From assembly GCF_021300655.1 (NCBI RefSeq), contig NZ_JAJTNB010000004.1:29071-93070 (forward strand): DNA of 64,000 nt. Reading direction: 5' to 3'. Positions 43,897 through 53,600 of this stretch are shown here, in pieces; position 1 is the first letter of the stretch; each line of letters starts with the position of its first letter. The stretch comes from Helicobacter kayseriensis (GTDB taxonomy: Bacteria > Campylobacterota > Campylobacteria > Campylobacterales > Helicobacteraceae). The position numbers and the translations under genes were made by a program. The notes beneath the pieces are model-generated. The model was not told the DNA's origin, did not search any database, and saw nothing but the letters and a program-made list of their open reading frames with translations.

Positions 43897-45128
43897 GAAA
43901 AGTCATTACTTGCTGTGCTTTGTGCTTTTGTTCTTCCTTTGGGATAGAAGCTAGAGCGATGCAAGATCATACTTTCAATCTCTTTTCTTTGCATGCCAAT
44001 GCATTGAGCGTGGGTGATTTGAGGACGAATCGATTGAAGCATGGAATATGGGCAAATGTAGGTTATACCAAACAAAGCTCAGATCATACTTCATTCCTTC
44101 AGCAATCAGAGATTAGAAGTGTTTTAGCACAAGCAGGATATGATTATGCATTTCACATGAAAAGCGGGCAGAGTTTTTTGGGGTTTGCGTTGGATTATAG
44201 TCACTCTTGGATTGATTCTAAGGACTATGAGGAAGAGCTCAAATCAGGAGTGGCCAATACTTTGGCACTTGCGCTATATCATGTTTATATGCATCAAAGC
44301 AATCTTTATATCCGCTCCTCTTTTAAATATGCTCTTTCTTTGCAAGATATGGGGCGAGATTCTATGAGATCACATCTTTTGATGGGAAACTTGGAGTTAG
44401 GATATCGTGCAAATTTTGCTCGACTTTTTTTCTTTCAACCCTTGGTGGGTGTTAGTGGAGGGTGGATTCCGAGCTCTTTAAATCTTGGTGAATATTATCC
44501 TCTTTGGGTGAGGGCTGGAGGATATTTGGGGATAAATTTCTTGGGGAATCTAAAGGGAGATTTGGCGTTTGGAGGGTTTTTGGATTCGGATTTTTTTTGG
44601 GATTCTGCGCATATGATTGCAAGGAAAAATTTGCGTTTGCTCCTCACGCTTGGAAGTAATATGCATATCAACCAGCACTTTAGATTGTTTATAGGGGGGA
44701 AAATGGAATTTTTTGGATCAAGTAGGGTGGATTATGGGGTGAATGTGGGGATGAGGTTTATGTTTGGACGCAAATATACACAAAAGGCTCCCATCCAAGG
44801 CAATCAGCGAACGCTCAAAGATGTCCAAAGAGAGATGCTCTATCAATCTGATCTTTCTCGTCAAAGGGTGCAAGAGAGAACTCACCTTAAGCCAGATGAA
44901 TTGCAATCGCGATATCAGATGCAAGATCGTCGCGACTCTCCTTATGTGCAAGATGATCTCAAATACGCAAAACGCCAAAGGCTGATTCGAGAAAGCTCAC
45001 GATGGATTGATACAAAAATCAATGAGCAAAATTATCAAAATCGCAACTTGCCTGCATTGCAACATAGGGATTTGGGAGATATTAAGGCTTATTATCAGCG
45101 TGAGCTAGAGAGAAAATATGGCAAGTAA
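43893..45128 (+). CDS. Passenger-less autotransporter-type barrel with tail (411 aa)
   Basis: A signal peptide (MRKVITCCALCFCSSFGIEA) is followed almost at once by a remnant of the family linker helix (HTFNLFSLHANALSVGDLR, aligning with YRIF...LNQRLGELR in the paralogues), then a barrel of about 240 residues ending VGMRFMFG (residue 292), then a 119-residue charged, largely helical tail (293-411) with DRRDSPYVQDD. There is no passenger. It lies between two complete autotransporters, overlapping each by 4 and 11 nt, so it is unlikely to be a decayed copy. It may form a pore or help its neighbours assemble; both are inference. Confidence 0.85.
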   Translation: MRKVITCCALCFCSSFGIEARAMQDHTFNLFSLHANALSVGDLRTNRLKHGIWANVGYTKQSSDHTSFLQQSEIRSVLAQAGYDYAFHMKSGQSFLGFALDYSHSWIDSKDYEEELKSGVANTLALALYHVYMHQSNLYIRSSFKYALSLQDMGRDSMRSHLLMGNLELGYRANFARLFFFQPLVGVSGGWIPSSLNLGEYYPLWVRAGGYLGINFLGNLKGDLAFGGFLDSDFFWDSAHMIARKNLRLLLTLGSNMHINQHFRLFIGGKMEFFGSSRVDYGVNVGMRFMFGRKYTQKAPIQGNQRTLKDVQREMLYQSDLSRQRVQERTHLKPDELQSRYQMQDRRDSPYVQDDLKYAKRQRLIRESSRWIDTKINEQNYQNRNLPALQHRDLGDIKAYYQRELERKYGK

Positions 45129-47691
45129 AAAATTATTATTGTATTTGGGGCTTGGGACGCTGTGTCTTTGGGGATTAGAGATCAAAAACTGGAAAGAACT
45201 GCCTCCTGCGGGAATCAATCAAGACACCATTGGAAACTTCACTTACAATGCAAGCGGGGTGGAAGAGTTTGTTTTGAAAGATTCAATCTTTTTTACCAAT
45301 CCCTACGCGACACTAACGATTAATGCCAATATTTCTGGAAATTGGAATAATCAATCTTGTGGACTTGTATTTTGTTCTAGTGGAAACAAATACACATTTA
45401 ACAAAGGAAATCTTGTTTTTGCAATCAACTCTTCTACTTTAAATCCACAGGGTGAGCTTGGATTCTTTGCACTGACTAATAGTGCAACTTTGGATATCAA
45501 TAGCAACCTTTCTGTTAATTTTGCTATGGGGAGTGTGTTTCCTCAAGCGGTTTTTTTAGTCAAAGATTCTGTGCTTAATCTTGAAGATATCGACCTTTCT
45601 GTAGATGCGCAGGGACATTCTTTGTTTAAAGGAGCGGGAAATTCCAAAATCACAATCAATGCTGGAGGAAATTATCAAAATCAGCAAGTGAGATTGTATG
45701 GGAATTTAGATCTTTCTGATCGAGCAAGTCTGACACTTAAATTGGGTAATCGCAATTCTTTTTTTGATGGTGATATCAAACTTTCTGGGAGCGCTCAAGT
45801 CAATCTTGTGCTTTCTAATTCAAGTGCAAGGATTTTAAATTATGCTCAAGCGGCGGGAGCAAAAGGAAAGTTTGAGCTTTATGGTTCAGAGCTTGATGCG
45901 ATTTTGAGCAATGCAAGAGGGACAGATGTATCTTTGATGTCAGGCTCAGTGTGGCAAATGCAGGGAGATAGTCAGATTGGCACGCTTAGCTTGCAGGAAT
46001 CTTCTGTGGATTTGAAACTAGGACGCTTTGGCCAACCTTGGGTAAAAAGGACATTGAGTGCCAATCAATTGGAGGGGGGAGGGACTTTTGTGCTGTATGC
46101 AGATATTGCACAAAAGGGAGTTGATGTGGTAAGTCTTTCTCAAGCTACAGGATCGCATCTTGCACAGATGTTCTATCATCCAAAAACTTTCACACAAGAT
46201 CTTGCCCAAAGTATCACAGAGGCAGATAATATGGTGGTTTTTGAGATCAATGGAGTGGATTCTCAAGCGACTTTTGAGGGGGGAGTGACAGAAATGGGAT
46301 TGACCAATTATAAGACCAACCTCTCAAGGCGTATTAACGAAAACAAAACCCAATGGGTGATTTCTAGCATTGTTCCTGATGGAGATAGTGCGCTTTCTAG
46401 AGTGCTTAGCACGGCACTCAATACTCCTTATCGCTTGTTTGATGCGACCAATTCAACTCTTGCTTTGAGGTTGGGAGATTTGAGGGATTATCCCAAAGAT
46501 CATGGATTGTATGCACGCTATATCGTAGGGCTTGGGAATCTTGCTGAGACAAAAAACACATTTAAAACCCAAGATGTGTGGATGAGTTTTGCTGGGGGGT
46601 ATGATGTCAATAAGTTGTATTCTAATCGCACTGATTTCTTGGGGCTAGGGTTTGAAGTGAGTTTGATGGATTCTAAAAACTCTGCTTATCAGTCAAATAC
46701 GCAAGCCTATGGGGCAAATCTTTATTACACTTCGATTTTTCACAATCGTTTTTATTATGATGTGATTTTGAAATACGCTTTTTCTCCCACTTCATTTGAA
46801 TTTGCCAATGCAAACAATCTCAATGGAAAAGCATCGCTTAATGTGCATCTTTTGACGCTTGGGTTTGAGATGGGCAAGAAATTTGGCTTTGGAAGAGTCA
46901 AGAATTTATTTTATCTTGAGCCTCAAGGGAGGCTAGTGAGTGGGGTGATTTTGCCAACAGGTTTGGAGGTAGGGGATGTGTATGGAGAGAGAATCTTTGG
47001 GGATTTGAAGGTGCAATTCCCTTTAATCGCGCGCGCATCGCTTTATTTTGGCTATGAGTGGAATGAGGGGTTTAGAGGAGATTTGAAGCTTGGGAGCTTT
47101 GTAGAATATAGCCTTAATAATGGAGGGGAGATTGTTTTATATGATTCTAGAAGTCGTTTAAAAAAGGCGTTTTTATATGATTTGGATGTTGGAATCTCAG
47201 CGATGGGAAGCATTGAGGTGGAGAAATTTTTGAGAGTTTATATGCAGTTAGATTCTGCATTTTTGGGTGAGTATGCTTCAAATGTGGCTTTTAATATGGG
47301 GGTGAGATGGAGCTTTGGGGATCGCTATGTACCACCACCCCCTCCGCCTGCTGATCCAGAAAGATTTAAGATTCGCTATCAGCGCAAAAATATACAAAGA
47401 ACGATTCCTGTCGTGCAAGAAGATGAGCTCAATCATATGAAATATCATGGTACTACGCGCGAGGCTTTTGAGAGGGATTATTATCAGAAGAATTCCAAGC
47501 CCTCCCAATCTTCTCAAACAGAGAGGAATGATATTCGCTTCTACCCGCAAGATAGGTATGTCCCTAGTTACCAATCCAATCCGCAAAGAGAGTATAATCG
47601 TGGCAGTAAAAGGGATACATACACCCCACAATATCGAGATGATGCACAGCGTTCATCAGGTAGAGTTTATAAGAGAGATAACAATCGGTGA
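45118..47691 (+). CDS. Autotransporter 2 with post-barrel tail (857 aa)
   Basis: A hydrophobic N-terminal signal segment (KKLLLYLGLGTLCLWGLEI), a passenger of about 415 residues with a CGLVFC cysteine pair near residue 83, the linker helix LSTALNTPYRLFDATNSTLALRLGDLR in modified form (near residue 437), a barrel to GVRWSFG (residue 734), then a 123-residue tail. The tail opens with six prolines (VPPPPPPADP), carries the motif RTIPVVQED and is rich in Arg, Tyr, Ser and Gln. The start ATG 45118 lies 11 nt inside the previous gene, and the stop TGA shares bases with the GTG start of the next gene. Confidence 0.88.
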   Translation: MASKKLLLYLGLGTLCLWGLEIKNWKELPPAGINQDTIGNFTYNASGVEEFVLKDSIFFTNPYATLTINANISGNWNNQSCGLVFCSSGNKYTFNKGNLVFAINSSTLNPQGELGFFALTNSATLDINSNLSVNFAMGSVFPQAVFLVKDSVLNLEDIDLSVDAQGHSLFKGAGNSKITINAGGNYQNQQVRLYGNLDLSDRASLTLKLGNRNSFFDGDIKLSGSAQVNLVLSNSSARILNYAQAAGAKGKFELYGSELDAILSNARGTDVSLMSGSVWQMQGDSQIGTLSLQESSVDLKLGRFGQPWVKRTLSANQLEGGGTFVLYADIAQKGVDVVSLSQATGSHLAQMFYHPKTFTQDLAQSITEADNMVVFEINGVDSQATFEGGVTEMGLTNYKTNLSRRINENKTQWVISSIVPDGDSALSRVLSTALNTPYRLFDATNSTLALRLGDLRDYPKDHGLYARYIVGLGNLAETKNTFKTQDVWMSFAGGYDVNKLYSNRTDFLGLGFEVSLMDSKNSAYQSNTQAYGANLYYTSIFHNRFYYDVILKYAFSPTSFEFANANNLNGKASLNVHLLTLGFEMGKKFGFGRVKNLFYLEPQGRLVSGVILPTGLEVGDVYGERIFGDLKVQFPLIARASLYFGYEWNEGFRGDLKLGSFVEYSLNNGGEIVLYDSRSRLKKAFLYDLDVGISAMGSIEVEKFLRVYMQLDSAFLGEYASNVAFNMGVRWSFGDRYVPPPPPPADPERFKIRYQRKNIQRTIPVVQEDELNHMKYHGTTREAFERDYYQKNSKPSQSSQTERNDIRFYPQDRYVPSYQSNPQREYNRGSKRDTYTPQYRDDAQRSSGRVYKRDNNR

Positions 47692-50600
47692 ATCTAAGAA
47701 GCTATACGACTTTGAGTTTTGTTTTGTGCAATCTGTTGGTAGGGGCAGATTATACAGATTGGGCGACAACAAGCTTTCAAGGTGGGGATACTGTAACGAT
47801 CAATAAAGATAGTCAGGGTCAAAAAGTCTTAAATAATAGTGGTATTTCTCTGACAAGTGGAACCTTAAAAGTCAATGTTGATGCTTCAGCCATTAGTTCA
47901 GCGTGTGGAATCGTTGCGTGCTATAACGGAGGGGGACCTTATACAATTGGCTCTCAGGGGAGTTTAATTGACTTTACGATCACGGGAAATTCGGGCTCTT
48001 CTAATCGAGGAGGTTTTGAGATTAGAGGGCCTACTGTTAGCTTTGAATCTAATGTTTCTATCAATACTTCTAGCAGCAATATCCAAGATGCATTTCAGGT
48101 TGCAGATAGCACTTTGACTTTTGATGGCGATGTGACGATCAATGCTCAGGGCAAAAGGGCGATCAACGCAGGAAATGGAAAAGTCAATCTTGGGCAAGGT
48201 GGAAAAAAGGTCAATATCACAGGAGAGATGAAATTTACCAATAACTCTCAAGCCAAAATCAAGCTTTCTTCAGGATCTCAAATCGCAGGAAATATCAATG
48301 CAGAATCTGGGGCAAATATCAAGCTTGAAATGCTTCAAGGAAGCACGATTAATGGAAATTTTACGGGAACTCCAGGGAGAGGAGCGGGAACATCTCTTGA
48401 TTTGAGCAATCAAGGCACCTTTACGGGAAATATCACTAATGAGGGCACCACAAAAATCAGTTTGATACAAAATGGAAGGATTGTGGGGAATGTCACGGCA
48501 AGTGGGACGAGCTTTGAGGCTAGTTTGGCAGGCAGTGGAACAATCACGGGAAATGTTTCCTCTACTGCCACAACAAACACAATCAAACTTGAAAATAATT
48601 CGATGATTGGCGGAAAAGTCACAACAGGTGGAAACACAAACACTATCACTGGCTTAGGAAGCTCAAAAATCTCTGGAGGAGTTGTCAATACGCAAGGAAA
48701 GCTTAGCGTTGAGTTATCCAACTCGGCGATGATTCAAAATGGAATCACTTCTTCTGGAACTGAAGCGATTATTTCACTTAAAGATAGTTCTATCTTGAGT
48801 GGCAACTCTAAGCTTTCTAATACGACTTCTAAAGTTTCTTTAAGCAATAGCTCCAAGATTCAAGGAAATACGACCTTTGCAGGCACGACAAATCAGCTCA
48901 ATGCTCAAGAGGGCTCAAATATGACTGGGCAGATCATCGCTCAAAGTGGCACGACAACGATTGGGTTTGGTGGGAATTCTTTTCTTTCTGGAGGGATCAA
49001 TACCCAAGGGGGGACTACAACAGCCACATTTAGTGAAAATGCAAAGATTCAAAATGGCACATCTAATTTTGGTGCAAACACAACTCTAATTTTTAAAGAT
49101 CATGCACAAGCCAATAATGAAAACTTCAACATCACTGCAGGCACGACAAATATCGCTTTTGATAATAATGCTCAAATGATTGGTGGATCGATCAATACTC
49201 AAGGCGGGAAGTCCAATATTGCTTTTTCTAATGATTCAAAAATGCAAAATGGGACGATTAGCGTGTCTGGGGGAGAGATGAAGCTTGATGCCAAAGACAA
49301 TGCAACTCTTCAAGGACAAATCACCCAAAGTGGCGGAACAAGTGATATTGATTTTTCAAATCAAGCAACCTTCACAGGGAATATCACTCAAAGCAATGGG
49401 ACCTCAGATATCCACTTCAAAAATAACTCTTCAATGAAGGGAAATATTACAGTGACCAATGGAGAGACGCAGATCACTTTTAATGATTCTGCCAAGATTG
49501 TTGGAGATGTCAATGCCTCTGGACGCAACAACACCGTTACCTTTACTCCAGGAACACTACTTGATGGAAATTTGCAATATGATTCGATTGCTGGAGCAGT
49601 TGGGGGAGGGAAAAGCACGATTTCTTTTACAGGAAGCAAGATCACGGGGCACATCCAAGGATATGATGAAGCCGAAGTGAAGCTTTCACAGACGCAAGTG
49701 GATGGATATTTCAAACAAAGCTCAGAACATCTCAAAGCCACAATCACAGAATCACTTATTTCTGGAGGATTTGTGGGCGAGGGGGGAAGTAACAATGAAG
49801 TGGAGATGACGCAGAGCAAGATTACAAATGGTGTGCAACAAAACACAGGAAAGCTAGACTTGGTAGCCAAAAATAGCATTATCACAGGGGGCTTTATAGG
49901 GACAAATTCGGATAATACGATTGAGACTATAAATGGCAGTATCAGCGAGGGTGTCAAGCAAAGCAGCGGTTCTTTGAAGATGATAAATACAAACACTCAG
50001 ATCACAGGAGGATTCTCTGGGACAAATAACTCCATCAATCAAGTGACGATGACCAATGGAAGTCTTGAGGGAGGGATTGTGCAAAATACAGGGAAATTGG
50101 ACTTTCTCTCTTATGGCACAAATATTAGCGGAGGATTTACTGGGACAAACTCTACCAATACACTTCAAGTGGCCAATGGGAACTTCAACCAAGGAGATAT
50201 TACTCAAACTCAAGGAGCTTTGTCTGGAGAGCTAGTTAATGTAGAAAATCTTAAAAACTTTAGCGGAACAAATTCTACAAATATCATTCATCTTGTGGCA
50301 ACCCAAATCAAGAATGTCACACAAAGCGGAGGAACGCTTGAGTTTCAAACAAACTCCCTTGTGGATGGAAATATTCGAGGGGAGAATGGAAGTGATAATA
50401 AAATCACAGTTGTAGGGGCTAATGTAAATGGACAAATCACGCAAAGCCGTGGGGGTATGCGCCTAGATTTAACCAATGTGACAGTTAGCGGTCTTGTCAA
50501 AAGTGATAATGCCAAATTTGGCTTGTATAGTGAAAATACAACGCTTAAGCAAAATTTAGAATTGATCGCATCAAACTCTGAGGGTGCTTCCAATGCATTG

Positions 50601-53600
50601 ACACTTGAGGGAATGTTCAAACAAGAGGGGGGAACAAGCAATCTTTCTTTTGCAAATTCCACATTTAAAGGTCTCACATCGCTTAAAAACACAGAAAATG
50701 CCAATCTCATCTTCACGCAATCTCAGATTGTCAATGTTGAGGCACAAGAAGGTAAAACAGCGATCAATCTAACAGAAAGCAAGATGCAAAATTTTTCTGG
50801 GACTTTTGGCTCCCACTCTTTGATTTTGCTGAAATCTCAAGCACAAGATTTGACGCAAAATGGGGGTCGATTGAGTGTTGGAGCGACAGCAAACTCAGTG
50901 ATCAATAGCATCACAGGGACAAACTTTTCAAATTTAGTGCTTTCTTTGGGAAACTCTGAGGTGAAGACAAATGTTTCCAATGAGGGCAATACAACAATCT
51001 CAATGCAAGATTCAAAGATTGGAGGAGATGTCATTCAGACTGAGGGGGATATGAACTTGAGTGCGATCAATTCAAGCATAGAGGGGAAATATCAGCAAAC
51101 TAGAGGAAGATTTAATCCAATCAGCCTTACAAATTCATCTATTAAAAGCGGAATGATCTTAGATTCTGTCCAAGAGGGGACATTGACGCTCAATAGTCAA
51201 TCTTCTATCCAACAAGGACTGCGATCAACTCAAAGTTATCTCAATTTCACTCTTTTAAATGAGTCCTTCATCTCCGGAGATGGAGCAACCAAGGGGATCA
51301 CACAGGAGGGGGGAGAGATTTTGGGGACATTAAATCAAAAAGCAGAAATTAGAGATGGGATTTCTCTCTCCAATGGAGCAACCAATCTCTCTTTGTATAA
51401 CAAATCAAAAATCTCTGGAGGGATTAGCGCACAAAACAATGAAACGACAATTTTAGTCGATGATTCTGAGATTGATGGAAATATCACAGTCAATGGCAAA
51501 TTTCTCCATCTGACAGCCCAAAATCACTCAGTGATTAAAAGCCCTCAAATGCAAGTGACAGATGCGGATTTGAAACTAATCGTTGATACAAACTCTCAAT
51601 TCATTGGAGATTTGACACAAACCAATCATAAACAAGAAGTAATCATCAAGCAAGATTCTACATTTCAAGGAAGCATTACAAACACCAATACTGTCGGCTC
51701 AATTACAATTCAACAAGCGACTTTGACTGGAAACATTACTCAGACGGGAGGAACGCTTGGCTTTGATCTATCCAATAAGGGAATTGTAGGAGGAAATGTC
51801 ACGCTTAATAATGTTGATGCCACATTGTCAGGGAGTGGAGTTGGGAATCAGATTGGAGGAAATTTTGCTCAAAATGGAGGAAATCTCAATGGGTCAATGA
51901 ATGGATTGACACTCAAGGGGACCTATACACAGATGGGAGGGATCTCTAATGCAACCTTTACAAATTCTTCTTTTGAAGGTGATACAACTATTACAAATGC
52001 TATCAGCTCCTCTCTTGTCTTTGAAAATTCAACTCTCAAAAACTACACAATTAGCGGAGGAGATGATAATACGCTCAAACTTCTAGCAGGCACGATAATG
52101 ACGGGAGATTTGACACTCAAAGATGCCGCACATGCACTTTTAAAAATGGATGCTTCAACGATTGATGGAAATATTCAAGGAAGTGGAGATTCGGTTTTGA
52201 GGCTTGATACGCTCAATTCCACAATCACAGGAAATATTACCTTTGATACAGGAGGCATTAAAGGAAAAACAGATTCAACAAAGATTGGTGGAGATATCTT
52301 GCTTACAAATACAAACTCTGATGTGAGTTTTGCAAATGAAAGTGTGATTAGTGGGAATCTTGTGGCAAATAATGGTGAAAACACGATCAAGTTTAACCAC
52401 TCTCAAATCAAGGGAAATATTCAAGCCACAGGAGGAAAAATCAACCTTGATTTAAGCAATACTTCAAAAGTGGGAGGGAATATCGAGTTTGTCGATACCA
52501 CTGCCCATCTCACAGGAAGTCCAGAAAATAATGAGATTATGGGGAATTTCACTACAAGGGGAACAGATGCAGGATCCGTCTCTATTCTTACAGGGGAGAT
52601 TTCAAGTCTAACGCTTCATGGGACTTTTGATCAGCATTTTGGACAATCCAATATTCTTTTCCAAGATCATTCTTTGTTTGAAGGAAAAGTAACAATCACA
52701 GAGGCCAATTCGTCCTTCCTTAAGTTTGCTCAAAATTCAGGTATTCAAAATCAAGTCAAAATCATTGGGGGTCCAGATAATACGATCTCGCTCACTCAGC
52801 AGTCTTTCATTAAAGGCAATATTTTCACAGAAAACAAAAGCACAACTTCATTGATTGGAGAGAATCAATCTTTGATTGAGGGGGATTTGAGTGCGACCAA
52901 TGCGACTAAAACCTCTATCTCTCTTTCTTCTTCTAGTTTTAGGGGGAATATCACACAAACTGAGGGAGAGTTTTTGCTTAACGCATCTGTCTCTCAAATT
53001 ACTTCAGCAACAGGGGAAAATCCTTTTGGGATCACTTTCTCAAATGTATCCTCAACAATCAATCTTGCACAAAACTCAGCACTCACTTCTTCGATCAAGG
53101 CTGATCATTCTTCTTTGGTAGCCACTCTGACACAATCAACAATTAATGCCCCTGATGCCATTCATTCTGCAAAGCTAACTGATTCAGATCTAAGCATCAC
53201 AGCATCACAATCTTTTGTAGGACTCAATCTCTCACAAACCGCTCAACCCAACCAAGAAAAATCCCTAACCCTTCAATTTGAAGCTCAATCAACTTTTAGA
53301 GGGGAAATGGAGCTTAAAAATATCAAGTCATCTTTATTCTTTGAGGAATCTAGATTGATCTCAAACAAAATCAGTGCAAGTGGAGGAAGCTTTGATTTGG
53401 TATTTGATCATGCAGAGCATGATACTCATAGAGAAGAGGATCCGGAGGTGATTAGATCTCTTGAGCTTAATTCGATTCTTGCAAAGATTGTTGCCAAAAA
53501 TTCAAGTCATGCTCAAATCACAAAGGGAGATTTTTCCAAAGTTGAGCTAAGCGTGCAAGCACAAAGTCAATCACGCCTTGAAGGGGTGGATATCCAACTC

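Noticed and set aside
49388..49996. Long minus-strand frames opposite the giant autotransporters (also near 48410, 50345 and 58165)
   Set aside because: The biased Asn/Thr/Gly/Ser codons of the passengers open antisense frames; products are Val/Pro/Ser/Phe-rich with no starts or domains.
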